Of a stretch of DNA of 64,000 bases, positions 37,201 to 47,900 are shown one piece after another. The stretch is from the NCBI RefSeq assembly GCF_009937765.1, contig NZ_CP047089.1:1114272-1178271 (forward strand). Direction: 5' to 3'. The position numbers and the translations under genes are program-made. The stretch is from Bacillus pumilus (GTDB taxonomy: Bacteria; Bacillota; Bacilli; Bacillales; Bacillaceae). The notes below the pieces were generated by a model. The model searched no databases. It was not told where the DNA came from and was given only the letters and a program-made list of their open reading frames with translations. Numbering within the stretch: the stretch's first letter is position 1; every line of letters starts with the position of its first letter.

Positions 37201-38948
37201 GGATCATCAAGCTAGACCAACTGCCAATGACGGCAAATGGCAAAGTCGATCTAAAAGCATTGCCAGCACCAAATATGGAAGCGGGCCAAACAGCATACGA
37301 AGCGCCAAGAGACGAAGTCGAAACGCTTCTATGCGGCATTTGGGAAGACGTGCTTGGTGTGAGCCAAGTCGGCATTCACGATCACTTCTTCTTCCTCGGA
37401 GGAGATTCAATTAAAGGCATCCAAATGGCAAGCAGACTCACACAAGCAGGCTGGAAGCTTGATATGAAGCTATTGTTCCAATATCCAACCATTGCGGAAC
37501 TGCGCTCATATATCGAAGAAGCGGATCAACTGACAGTCGACCAATCACCTGTCGAAGGGGAAGTCATTTTCACACCAATTCAGCGCTGGTTCTTTGAAAG
37601 AAACTTTACAAGTCAGCACCACTGGAACCAATCGATTATGCTGCAAGCACCAAATGGTTTGGATGAAACGATCGTTCAGAAAGTGTTGGAGCAGCTCATG
37701 ATTCATCACGATGCCTTGCGAATGGTGTATCCACTCGAAGAAGGTCGCTTAATCCAGCGTCATCGAAAAATCGAAGAAAACTTGGTAGCTGTTGATGTGG
37801 TAGAAGTACAAGGGGAACTGTGGGAGCAAATTCAGCAGGTTGAAAAGCTGGCTAATGAAGTGCAGGCTAGTATATCGCTAGCGGAAGGACCTTTAGTAAA
37901 ACCAGCCATTTTCCGAACGGATCAAGGGGATCATTTACTGCTAGCTGTGCATCATCTTGTCATCGATGGTGTGTCATGGCGTATTTTCCTTGAAGATTTT
38001 ATGGCTCTTTATGAACAGTCGAAGCGAGGGGAAATCCTGACACTTCCTGAAAAAACACACTCTTTCCAAGAATACGCCCAGAAGCTGACGGAATACGCGA
38101 TGTCAGATGAGTTGCTGTCAGAAAGAGCTTATTGGAAAAAGGTACTTGCGCATTCCGTTACGCCCCTTCAAAAGGATCATGTGACGGAGGATCAGCGGAT
38201 GCTTCATACACAGACCATTCGTTTCACATTGTCTGAGGAGGAAACACGTAGTCTGCTGACAGATGTACATGAAGCATATCAAACAGACATCAATGATATT
38301 TTGCTGACAGCCCTCGGATTGTCCATGAAAGAGTGGACAGGTGAAGACAGACACTTTATTCATCTTGAAGGACACGGAAGAGAGGACATCCTCCCTGCAG
38401 TTAATGTCTCAAGGACGATTGGCTGGTTTACAAGTATGTATCCTGTGTTACTAGATATGTCGCATGCAGACGATCTTTCTTATCAGATCAAGTATTTAAA
38501 AGAGGAACTCAGGCACATCCCGAACAAGGGAATCGGCTATGGCATATTAAAATATTTAACCCCTGACAAGATGAAGGACGCTATCTCATTCGATCTCGCG
38601 CCAGATATCAGCTTTAACTATCTTGGACAGTTTGATGAACAGATCACCGGTGAGTTAAGCCGCTCAACATGGGATTCAGGAAAATCGCTGAGTCCAGAAT
38701 CAGAGAAACCTCATGCACTTGATATTGTTGGTTTCGTCGAACAAGCCAAGCTCCATGTGACGATTTCTTATCATCACCTTGAATTTGAAGAACGTACGAT
38801 GGAACAATTCAAGGACCTTCTTGAAAAGAATGTGAAGACGTTGATCTCACATTGCGTATCACAGGAGGAGACCCAGATGACACCTAGTGATGTAGGGGAT
38901 GAGGATCTCACGATGGATGAACTTGAAAAGCTAATGGATATATTTTAA
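28242..38948 (+). CDS. srfAA: Pumilacidin/surfactin-type lipopeptide synthetase subunit 1 (SrfAA-like, three modules)
   Basis: 3568 residues; domain order C-A-PCP, C-A-PCP, C-A-PCP-E, as in SrfAA. The first C domain (HHIVADG, residues 136-142) is the starter type that attaches a beta-hydroxy fatty acid. The binding-pocket codes I read are DAKDLGVVD (Glu), DAFMLGMIF (Leu) and DAWFLGNVV (Leu). The C-terminal epimerase (HHLVIDGVSW, about residue 3237) gives D-Leu3. So it makes acyl-Glu-Leu-D-Leu. ATG 28242 has GGAGG six bases upstream; the ATG at 28236 directly abuts that site. Its third A-PCP segment is nearly identical in DNA to that of srfAB. Controlled by the upstream ComA-like sites and riboswitch. 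Confidence 0.95.
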   Translation: MNTVYYPLTHAQKRVFYTERFYPGTSISNLGGFARLRSVSGLDPSLVVDVLQVYIRQTDSLRLRLVYRHEQEEPVQYIKPYEEQPIRLEKGWSEEEVRAWANEQIREPMPLIDSPLIEFTVFQISDEECWLFCKAHHIVADGISIILMGNRIIDLYQDMLHGIDISPVEEISFVDHITSEQSYETSKRFQKDQVFWNEQFANIPDFASLKPHKGYEMSLYAERFSGDIPDSLKEKLRAFCEEQKVSMLSMFMSTVYTYLHRFSGMEDVVLGTFMGNRTNAKEKKMIGMFVSTIPMRASVQGSQSFLDFVKQVMADQMKILRHQKYPYNLLMNDLREREGFTGRLFDISLEYQVMQWQKKENLSFITEPIFSGSGMNDISIHVKDRWDTDTLTIDLDYRTDVFTEEEISQMFKRFLIILEAAVSQPDQLIGKLPLLPPDEQKELLQLSERKPFEKPAVKPVHHMFDETANKYAERTAVVAENGAFTYGELYQKAEKLARFLQMKGVSRDVPVAVLMDRKAEAMVAIFGILKAGGAYVPIDPALPEERIQYIVEDSGASIVLTEETFVSTYHALSEKMVVLQQIALDDERLPQLVDQSVPEDLAYMIYTSGTTGKPKGVMIEHLQLHHLVHALHHEIYEEASELQMALLAPFHFDASVKQIFTALLFGHTLHIIPRETTRNGVQLAAYYRKHQIEAADGTPAHVQLLLAAELEGLSLLHMLVGGEALPAKAAHSLIEAIRMSEPDFTLWNVYGPTETCVDAAVHRLELSELRESSEQQRYVSIGKPLGHHRLYILNEHDQLQIQGAAGELCIAGIGVGRGYVKQSELTEKVFTADPFSPGERMYRTGDLVRWLPDGTIDYLGRMDDQVKIRGYRIEVGEIEAVMEQVVGVDQAVVLVVEEADGEKALSAYYQSRHEGVSVDMLQAAIKHQLPAYMMPLYFKELDAFPLTVSGKVDRRALAALKGDKAVQAVYAAPRNELETKLVRLWEEILGQEKIGVYDSFFERGGHSLKAMTVLTHVQRDFHVEVPLSILFEQQNVAALAAYIEQAETSSETVIPKAPAFDHYPLSPPQQRVYMVSQLEQSTAYHMPAVVRLKGTLQQEKLTEAFETLITRHDMLRTSFHTLKGVPRQRVAPSVSFQIEQLTGSTMEENMKQFVRPFDLECAPLLRIGLKSLHDQEHLLFFDMHHLISDGLSIDLVLRELSDAYDGSVKDPLKLQYQDYAVWQEQQDFQKEEAFWLQEFSGDLPALQLLTDYQRPAVQSFAGDRVNKEIDGTLKGQLQDLAAKHHTTLYTVLLSAYYTLLAKYTGQKEFVVGTPASGRVHADLDDMIGMFVQTLALRSEVDPNATMSQLIEQVKEKTMHAFEHQQYPFERLLEKLNVPRDFSRHPLFDTVFTLMPDHGAAQHIGEMQVEIEETNFHIAKFDLTLQAMESDQGLSFVLDYSTALFKRSTAEQILHHYMYLLKQMVQAPEGAIRSYRLLTEQETEAQLNLWNPLPTPYPAEETIVTQFEAQVQAHGHKPALQCEGVILSYQELNDRVNQLAHYLREHGFERGMKAALFFERSNEMVLSVLAVLKAGGVYVPIDPDFPDERVKHFLTDSGTQFLLTHQVLRQRSVLASFEGTIIETEDQAIDQQSDSNIKIRLSPEDLANLTYTSGTTGKPKGNMVTHRNILRTVKQSNYLAIHQEDTVMSLSNYVFDAFMFDVFGALLNGAKLIVLPKDHILNMNELSGAIEKEKVSILMITTALFHLLIDMKKDSLKNIRKVLFGGERASVPHVMTALETVGEGTLVHMYGPSESTIFTTYYPVNYIEEQALSIPIGKPVSQTAVYIVDEFGQLQPPGVAGELCVAGDGLVKGYYGQPELTNEKFVENPFRPGEVMYKTGDLARWLSNGEIEFIGRIDHQVKIRGQRIELGEIEHQLLRHPQLKEAVVIAAPNDTLCAYFTAEGSVSLTDLREQAGRELPVYMMPSFFVQLDELPLTNNGKVDRRALPVPDLSEQGVNEYIPPQTETERVVARIWEEVLEVPRIGRHDHFFECGGHSLRGMKMLNKLYEEMHVELTLKSLFEFPTLEAFAFAVDQADQTEIKRVEVAEEATYYPVTSAQKRLFVLEKMTDAEQSYHMPAALKLEGAFDEKRFKKAIEQLVQRHEAFRTSFDFVQNEPVQRIEPNISVAIETIEGNGRDIQELMNDFIRPFDIEKAPLFRVGLVSASVNVHYLLIDMHHIISDGASVGILIEELSALYRGDKLEELPVQYKDYAVWSKSETFAAQIEAEEAFWLKQLEGELPVLALPEDLPRPKVQTFSGDRVSFTINGPLKTKLDEFVRALNSTTYTVLLTCYSTLLSKLSRQEDIIIGSPIVGRTHPDIQSVIGMFVNTLALRTQPAGHLTAAEFASNVHQLVLEANDHQLYPFEELVDQVQTVRDTSRHPIFDVVFSMENADIRDLKMDGLQIVPEPFEENIAKFDLTLTGNESVDHIELVFDFNTSIFQQSSIEKWKEFFLHLLEQMVSAPDQSLDQMQLLSPKQQQKLLSEWSGPVLDVPSDQTVHALIEAKAFEVPNQKAATFCGTSWTYEELNSRANTVASRLISNGIKRGDRVGILTRPSLDMTAAVLGVLKTGAAFVPIDADYPDQRIAYMLEDCGAEILLMQKGLTAPTSFTGHVLLIEDAIEGEAQEMQVHVKPTDLAYMIYTSGTTGQPKGVMVEHQSLVNLAFWHNDAFQVTNADRTAKYAGFGFDASIWEMFPTWIAGAELHIIDEAIRLDMIKLNAYFNDENITIAFLPTQLCEQFMSMDNHSLRYLLTGGDKLKQVKPVPYQLVNNYGPTENTVVATSGIIDPNQGTLPIGTAIANTRFYIMGSLYDLSPPGVPGELVIAGKGLARGYWNLPEETEKRFVPDPFYPGERMYLTGDLVKWTEDGELIYLGRKGHQVNIRGFRIELSEIEAQLLALSKVKEAVVKTVKDASAQDALAAYVITDNETEDLKESLKRTLPDYMIPSWIIKLDQLPMTANGKVDLKALPAPNMEAGQTAYEAPRDEVETLLCGIWEDVLGVSQVGIHDHFFFLGGDSIKGIQMASRLTQAGWKLDMKLLFQYPTIAELRSYIEEADQLTVDQSPVEGEVIFTPIQRWFFERNFTSQHHWNQSIMLQAPNGLDETIVQKVLEQLMIHHDALRMVYPLEEGRLIQRHRKIEENLVAVDVVEVQGELWEQIQQVEKLANEVQASISLAEGPLVKPAIFRTDQGDHLLLAVHHLVIDGVSWRIFLEDFMALYEQSKRGEILTLPEKTHSFQEYAQKLTEYAMSDELLSERAYWKKVLAHSVTPLQKDHVTEDQRMLHTQTIRFTLSEEETRSLLTDVHEAYQTDINDILLTALGLSMKEWTGEDRHFIHLEGHGREDILPAVNVSRTIGWFTSMYPVLLDMSHADDLSYQIKYLKEELRHIPNKGIGYGILKYLTPDKMKDAISFDLAPDISFNYLGQFDEQITGELSRSTWDSGKSLSPESEKPHALDIVGFVEQAKLHVTISYHHLEFEERTMEQFKDLLEKNVKTLISHCVSQEETQMTPSDVGDEDLTMDELEKLMDIF
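35811..37560 (+). repeat. A-domain tract near-identical to 46520-48269 (copy 1)
   Basis: The third A-PCP region of srfAA aligns with that of srfAB at a constant offset of 10709 bases and no gaps. Reading by eye, 36240-36510 and 36615-36833 show no difference from the partner; differences elsewhere are scattered. Identity drops sharply at both ends. Confidence 0.9.
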
Positions 38949-38968
38949 GCAAACGAAGAGGTGGACAT

Positions 38969-41900
38969 ATGAGTAAGCAAAAGATTCAAAAGGTATATCC
39001 TTTAACACCCATGCAGGAGGGCATGCTGTATCATGCCATGCTAGACCCTAATTCCTCCTCTTATTTCACACAGCTTGAGCTTGGAATAAGCGGAGAGTTT
39101 GATCACGCTGTTTTTGAAAAAAGTCTCAATGAGCTCATACAGACATACGACATTCTCCGTACAGCCTTTGTTTATCAACAATTACAAAAGCCTCGTCAGG
39201 TTGTACTAGCTGAACGTCATCTTGATGTGTATCGAGAGGATCTATCTCATCTGAATCATCAAGAGCAACAAAAGGCACTGGATCAATATAAAAAACAAGT
39301 GAGAAAGCTAGGGTTTCACTTAACAAATGATCTGTTATTGAAGGTCGCTGTTTTTCAACTAAATGAAACAAACTGGCACCTGATTTGGAGCAACCATCAC
39401 ATCGTCATGGATGGTTGGTCCATGGGTGTTTTAATGAAAAAACTGTTTCATTACTATGAATCATATCGGAACGGTCGAACACCGGATCGCTCACAGGGGA
39501 AGCCTTATGCAGATTATATCCAGTGGCTTGGAAAGCAAAACAAACAAGAAGCGGAAAGATATTGGGAGGAGCGTCTAGATGGAGCGGTTCAGCATCAAGG
39601 GCTGCTAGAGCAAAAAGATGCGAATGGACAATACGATCATCAGGAATGGAAGTTTACATGGGATACTCAAACGGTACAAGCCATTCAAAATGTAGCAAGA
39701 CAATGCCAAGTGACAGCCCCGAATCTGTTTCAGGCTGTCTGGTCCGTTCTTTTAGGCACCTATCATGCAACTGATGATGTCACATTCGGCACCGTTGTAT
39801 CGGGCAGACCTCCAAGTGTATCTGGAATTGAGCGCATGGCAGGGCTATTTATCAATACGATACCCGTTCGAGTGACAGTGGATCAGAAGCAGACATTTAA
39901 GCAGTTGTTTCAAAAGGTTCAGCAGCATGCACTAGAAGCGGAAAACTATGATTTTATGCCGCTTTATGACATTCAGCAGAAGACAGCTGCTGGAGGGCAG
40001 CTCTTTGATCATTTGGTTGGGTTTGAGAACTATCCTTTAGATCAGGAGCTGTCTGGTGACACGATGTCTGCACGTCTTGGTTTTTCCATTGATGTAAAGG
40101 ACGGATTTGAACAAACGAATTTTGATCTAAATGTCCTTGTGTATCCAGGTGAAACGTGGACATTGAAAATCAAGTACAACGCCATAGCTTTTGAAGAAAA
40201 AGTCATTGAAAACATATCAAAACATCTGACCAATCTCATGAAGCAAATCATCCAAAACCCTGATGCACGCCTTCATGACGTGACATGTATCACGGAAGAG
40301 GAAAAGCAGCAGATAAAAGCGTGGAATCAGACGGATCGAGATTATCCGAAGCATCTGTCTATTCCTGAGCTGTTCAATGAACGTGTGAAGGCGCAGCCTG
40401 ACCATCTGGCACTAGTTGAAGGCGACCGAACATTTACGTACGAGGAGCTTGGAGAAGAAATCCATCGTTTGGCTGGCAGTCTTATTGAGAAAGGCGTACA
40501 GCCTGGGGATGCTGTGGCGGTGTATATGAACCGATCAGCTGATGCGGTGATCGCCATCTTAGCAGTTCTACACGCAGGGGCGGCATATGTACCGATTGAC
40601 CCTTCCCAGCCTGAGGAGAGAATCCGATGGATGCTTGAAGATAGCGGCGCAACCATTTTGCTTCATGCTGATAGTCCGCCGCCAGTTGATGAACAGATCA
40701 AGACCGTACATGTGACGAGTAAGCCTCATCACTTACACATGGATGTATCCGTCAGAACGTCTCCTTCTCACTTGGCGTATATCATGTATACATCGGGATC
40801 AACTGGACAGCCAAAAGGGGTTCAAATTGAGCATCAGCATATTGTGAGATTGGCTTGCTCTCAGGACAAATTAGGCTTGACCAAATCGGATCGTATGGCG
40901 CATACAGGCGCCGTCAGCTTTGACGCCATTACCTTAGAAATTTTTAACACACTGCTGGGTGGTGCGACGCTGTATCCTGTTGATCGTGATACTTTATTGG
41001 ATATCCATCGATTCGAACAATTTATCCAAACACATCAGATCACGAAGCTCTTTTTAACGACTGGATTATTTAATCAGCTCGCTCAGCAGCGGCCGCAAAT
41101 GTTCAAAGGATTAACCACATTAATTACAGGTGGTGACGTGATCAATGTGAAGAGTGCGGAGCTTGTGAAACAGCATCATCCAGCACTTGTTTTACTGAAT
41201 GCCTATGGTCCAACAGAAAATACAACCATCTCAACCATTTACGAAGTAAGAGGAGATGAAACGGGTCCGATTCCAATTGGTCACCCGATCAACCATTCGT
41301 CGGCTTATATTTTAGATGACGATCAACGATTACAGCCAATTGGAGCGCCAGGAGAGCTGTATGTTGGTGGAGATGGTGTCGCAAGAGGGTATCTCAATCG
41401 TCCAGACTTGACCAATCAAGTATTCATGGCAGATCCTTTTAAGCCGTCAGGCCGTTTGTATCGAACAGGGGATTTGGCTCGGTATGGCGCAGATGGCCAG
41501 ATCGAATTCCTCGGCCGGACCGATGATCAGGTGAAAATTCGAGGCTTCCGTATTGAGCTTGGTGAAATTGAAACAGTGCTTCAGCAAAAAACGGGCATAG
41601 ATGACGCGGTTGTGCTTGTCCATTCGTTTTCCTCAGATGAAAAGGAAATCACGGCTTACTTCACAGGGACCATGACAGAAGAAGAGGTGCGAAATTTATT
41701 TAATCAAGAGCTGCCAGCTTATATGGTGCCGCACCATGTGATGAAGCTGGATGCTTTTACGCTCACATCGAACGGGAAGGTAGATCGAAAAGCTTTACCA
41801 AAGCCGGACGAAGCGCATCAGGAGAAAAAGGAAATCATTCCGCCTGATACGGAGACAGAAAAGGCACTCGCTCAAATTTGGGAGGAGCTTCTTGGAAAAA

Positions 41901-44900
41901 CGGTCGGAGTAGATGAACATTTCTTCATGGCTGGCGGGCACTCTCTCAAAGCGATGATGATGTCTGCGAAGATCCAAGAGGTGCTTCAAAAGGAAGTGCC
42001 GATTCAAGTGATTTTTGAGAAGCCGACGATTCGTTCATTAGCGGTATATATCGATCAGAATGGTCAAGAAGAAATGATGCATCCGATTTTACCAGCAAAA
42101 CAGTCGGATGAATATCCGGTATCACCAGCTCAGCGCCGTTTATACATTTTGCAGACTCTTGAACCAGACAGCACGAATTATCATATTCCAATCGTCTTAA
42201 CGCTTGAAGGAACACTCGAATATCAGCGGCTAAAATCAGCGTTTGATCAGTTGATTCAAACGCATGAAATTCTAAGAACAAGTTTTCATATGAATGGAGA
42301 AGACATTGTTCAAAGAGTGAATGATTGGACGGCATTTGATCTTCCTGTTCATCACATCAAGGAAGAAGAGGCGGAGGCATTTCTTTCTGAAAATCAATCT
42401 CCATTTGATTTAACAGTTGCGCCTTTATTACGAGCCCAGTTGTTAAAAATCAGTGAAAACCGTCATCTTCTCGTCTTGGAAGCACATCATCTCATTACAG
42501 ATGGCAGCTCCATGAAGACGTTTATTCAAGATTTGGCGAAGGCCTATGATGGCGAAGCTCTTACAGAAAGAGCCATTCATTATAAAGATTACGCTGTCTG
42601 GCAGTTAAGTGAAGAAGAGACAGAGAAACAGAAGGAGCATGAAGCCTATTGGCTAAAGCAATTCGAAGGAGACTTGCCAGTATTAGAGCTGCCAACGGAT
42701 TATTCACGTCCAGCGGAACGTGATTTTTCAGGAGAACGATTCATGTTTGGTTGTGATCAAGAGACGACTCAGCGGATTCATGACCTGCTTCAGAAAACTG
42801 ATACGACCATGTACATGTTCTTGTTATCTGCTTTTCAAGTTCTGCTTGCCGCATATAGCGGTCAGGAAGATATCATTGTTGGTTCCCCTGTTGCAGGGCG
42901 GACACATCCTGATATACAGGACATGCCGGGGATGTTTATCAACACTGTTGCGATGCGCGGAAAACCAGCGCAAACAAAGACATTTTTAAAGCTACTTGAA
43001 GAAATAAAAGAAACGAGTGTTGACGCTTTTGCTCATCAAAGCTATCCGCTCGAAGAGTTAATTGCCCGTCTTCCGTTAGATCGTGATACAACTCGTAGCC
43101 CGCTCTTTAGCGTGTCATTTAACATGCAGAACATGGAGGTTCCGGCACTAAAGCTCGGTGACCTGCACATTTCGCCTTATGCCATCCAGCATCACTCAGT
43201 CAAATTTGACTTGTCTCTAGAAGCATTTGAACGAGAGGGAGCATTAAAGCTGAGCTTTGACTATGCAGCGGCGTTATTTAAAGAAGAGACGGTCCGCAGA
43301 TTCGGAACTCATCTTTTGGCGATTATTCGTGAAGCGGTCCAACACCCAGAGGAACAGATCGGCTTGCTCCCTATACTTGATCAGCATGAGCAAATAGAGC
43401 GGTTGGAGAAAAAAGACGAAGTGCAAACAAATCGTCATGAGCCTTTCCATGTCCAATTTTCACGTCAGGCAAAGGAAACACCTGACGCCATTGCGGTGAT
43501 GGATGAACAACGGAAGCTCACTTACCGCGAGCTAGAAGACATGTCAAATGCGCTCGGCAGTGAACTAAAGGTACGAGGCGTCGAGAAAGAAAAGACTGTA
43601 GCGCTGATTCTTGATCGCTCTGTCTATGTCATCGTCTCAATGCTTGGTGTGATGAAAGCGGGAGGTGCATTTGTACCAATTGATCCAGCCTTCCCTGCGG
43701 AACGTATCAATTACACATTAGAAGATTCAGGTGCGCAAGTGATCGTAACAAATGAGTCTCTTGTAAGTTCCTATCAACATCTCAAGTCGATTCAGGTCGT
43801 GCAGGTTGAAAAGGCAGTACGACAAAGCCGTACGCTAGATTTGCCGGAAGCATCATCCGATCAACTGGCGTATGTCATTTACACATCTGGGACAACAGGA
43901 AAACCGAAGGGTGTACAGCTCACGCATCGTAATCTATCACACTACGTGAACTGGCTGACAAATGAGGTCACATTGCAAGAATGCGATCGGACGGCACTGC
44001 TTTCTTCTTATGCATACGATCTTGGCTACACAAGCATTTTCCCTGTCTTGAAGGCAGGAGGGACACTATATGTGCCTCGTGAAGATGTGTATAAAGACCC
44101 GGTTCGACTCATGCGTTTCATTGATGAACAAGAGCTGACTTATATCAAAATGACACCGTCCTTATTTCATATGATGGCAGATTCGAAGGATCATGCATTT
44201 AATGCTTTACGCCTTGTCATACTTGGAGGAGAGCCGGTTGTCTCTGAGGATGTGGAGACATTTATGGAGCAGCACCCGTGTGTGGCAGTCATGAACCACT
44301 ACGGTCCGACTGAGACAACCATTGGGACTGTGACTAAGCTAATTACAAAGCAAGAGTTAGGCGCTTTGAAGGATCGCTCTGTGATTGGGCAGCCAATTGC
44401 ACATACAAGAGCGCTCGTACTCAATCGTCAGCAGCGCCTCGTTCCTTATGGCGCACCTGGAGAGCTTTATATATCGGGGGAAGGCGTATCGATAGGATAT
44501 TTGAATCAGCCTGAATTAACAGCAGAGCGTTTTCTAGAAAATCCGTATTTTCCTGAAGAGCTGATGTATCGTACAGGAGATTTGGTCAGACAGCATGCAA
44601 ATGGAGACATTGAGTTTCTTGAAAGAATAGATGATCAAGTAAAAATTCGCGGTTATCGTATTGAGAAGCAGGAAATTGAGCATGCCGCACGTGCACGATT
44701 ATCCATTCATGAGGTGTATGTCAAAGTCCTTCATATGTCCCGTTTACCAGAGCTTGCACTTTATTACACTGCGCCTGAACCAATTGGAACACTGACGTTT
44801 AGAGAAAAGCTTGCGGAGACACTGCCGGATTATATGATCCCAACGTACTTTGTCAAAGTCGATCACATCCCGCTCACGCAAAACGGAAAGGTAGATGCGA

Positions 44901-47900
44901 AGTCCCTACCGCTTCCGCACGAGGCGCATATGAAGCGTGCGATGCATGTAGCACCAGAAACGGCACTTGAGCAGACGCTTTGTGATATTTGGTCAGAAGT
45001 ACTTGGAGTTGAACAAATAGGTGTTCATGATCACTTCTTTGAATTGGGAGGTCATTCTCTCAAAGGCATGGTGCTCATTTCGAAGATGCAAGCCAAGTTG
45101 AACAAACATGTGCCGCTCAAAGTCCTTTTTGAAAAGCCAACGATACGCGCGATGGCAGCTTATTTAGAAAAAGTGGTTTCCTCGGATATGACATCCATTC
45201 AGCCGGCGGAGAAGCAAGATTTCTATCCTGTCTCTTCTGCTCAAAAGCGGATGTATGTGTTGCAACAGCTGCATTCAGAAGCAGTGACTTATCATATGCC
45301 TGCCGTTTTGATGATGGAAGGCAGTCTTGATGTAAAACAGCTCGAAGAAGCGCTGGGGGCTTTGATCGAACGACATGAATCATTGCGTACAGCCTTTGTA
45401 GAAATTGACGGCGTACCCGTTCAAAAAGTGTATCGCCGAGTGCCGTTTACGTTAGAGGTGGTTGAAGTAGAGAACGGTCATGAGCAACCTGTCATAGACG
45501 CATTCATCACCCCATTCTCATTACATCAAGCACCATTAATGAGGGCAAAGGTGGCGAAGCTTTCTGATGAAAAATATGTGTTCATGATGGATATGCACCA
45601 TATCATCGCAGATGGTGTCACACGCAGTCTGCTCATTCAGGAATTGGCAGAGCTGTATGAGAAAAAGACGTTACCGCCAGTTCAGCTGCACTACAAGGAT
45701 TATGCGGTATGGCAGCAGGAAGAAAAGCAACGAGCGCTGCTCGAGAAACAGCGTCAGTATTGGCTGGAGCAATACGCAGAGCGACCTGAAGATTTGGCAC
45801 TGCCACTTGATTTTCCGCGCCCTCATGTACAGTCATTTGAAGGAGATCGAGTCGACAGATGGTTATCGCCTGAAAAGGTGCAGACCATTAAAGCACTCAT
45901 GGCTGAAAAAGGTGTGAGCATGAACATGGTCATGCAAACGGCATTTGCTATTTTCCTTTCCAAATTAACTGGGCAGACAGATATCGTCATAGGCGCTGTC
46001 ACAGCGGGACGTATGCATACTGCAATCGAACGGGTTCCAGGCATGTTCGTCAATACATTGGCTCTTCGACAAGAAGTGCAGCTCGAGGAAACGACAGCAC
46101 AATTGCTTGAAAAAATGAAAGATCGAAGTCTATCAGCCTATGAACATCAGGATTTCCCGTTTGAGGAATTGGTCGCACAGTTAGATCTGCCGAAAGACAC
46201 GAGCCGTAACCCATTGTTTAGTGTCATGCTGACAACGGATGACCGTGACATGACGTTACCGAATCTAAATGGACTCAAGCTTTCGCAAAAGCAGCAAGAG
46301 ACAGTTCATGCAAAATTTGATGTAACGCTCGGTATATTCGAAGAAAAGGACCAAGTGGGCGTACGCTTTGAATATGCAACGGCGCTGTTTAAAAAGAAGA
46401 CCATTCAGCGTTGGAGTCGATATTTTGAACAAATCATAGACGAGATGCTGGCGAAGCTAAATGAACCCATTTCATCGCTTTCGATCTTAACGGAAAATGA
46501 AAAACAAGAGCTGATCAATGAATGGTCAGGACCTGTACTAAATGTACCGTCAGATCAAACCGTTCATGAACTGATCAAGGCTAAAGCATTTGAAGCACCG
46601 AACCAAAAAGCGGCGACTTTCTGCGGAACGAGCTGGACGTATGAAGAACTGAACAGCCGTGCGAATACAGTCGCTTCAAGGCTTATCTCAAATGGCATAA
46701 AACGAGGAGATCGCGTCGGTATTCTCACCCGTCCTTCACTTGATATGACGGCAGCCGTCCTTGGGGTCCTCAAGGCAGGTGCGGCATTCGTTCCAATTGA
46801 TGCGGATTATCCGGATCAGCGCATTGCTTACATGCTGGAAGACTGCGGGGCAGAGATTCTTCTGATGCAAAAAGGATTAACTGCACCAGCTTCATTCGCA
46901 GGGCACGTTCTGTTCATAGAAGATGCGGTAGAAGGCGAATCGCAAAACATGCAGGTTCATGTCAAACCAACTGATCTCGCTTATATGATTTACACGTCTG
47001 GAACAACAGGACAGCCGAAGGGTGTCATGGTTGAGCACCAGTCCCTTGTGAATCTGGCGTTCTGGCACAATGATGCCTTCCAAGTGACCAATGCGGATCG
47101 AACCGCCAAATATGCCGGCTTTGGCTTTGATGCCTCCATTTGGGAAATGTTCCCTACATGGATCGCCGGCGCAGAGCTGCACATCATTGATGAAGCGATT
47201 CGTCTCGATATGATCAAGCTCAATACGTATTTCAATGACGAAAATATCACCATTGCGTTCCTGCCAACACAGCTATGCGAGCAGTTTATGTCAATGGACA
47301 ATCACTCCTTGCGTTACTTACTAACAGGGGGAGACAAGTTGAAACAGGTAAAGCCTGTTCCTTATCAACTCGTGAATAACTACGGCCCAACCGAAAACAC
47401 AGTCGTGGCGACAAGTGGGATTATTGATCCAAATCAAGGCACGCTTCCGATTGGAACAGCGATTGCCAATACTCGTTTTTATATTATGGGTTCGTTATAT
47501 GACCTCTCGCCGCCAGGCGTACCGGGTGAACTTGTGATTGCGGGGAAAGGATTGGCAAGAGGGTACTGGAATCTTCCAGAGGAAACAGAGAAACGCTTTG
47601 TCCCAGATCCATTTTATCCAGGTGAGCGCATGTACCTGACAGGTGATTTGGTGAAATGGACAGAGGATGGCGAGCTGATCTATCTCGGCAGAAAAGATCA
47701 TCAAGTCAACATTCGCGGCTTCCGGATTGAGCTGTCAGAAATTGAAGCGCAGCTTCTTACACTTTCGGATGTCAAAGAAGCAGTTGTGACAACGGTTAAA
47801 GATGCAAGCGATCAAGATGCTCTTGCCGCGTATGTCATCACGGATAATGAAACAGAAGACTTAAAAGAAAGCTTAAAACGCACGTTGCCAGACTATATGA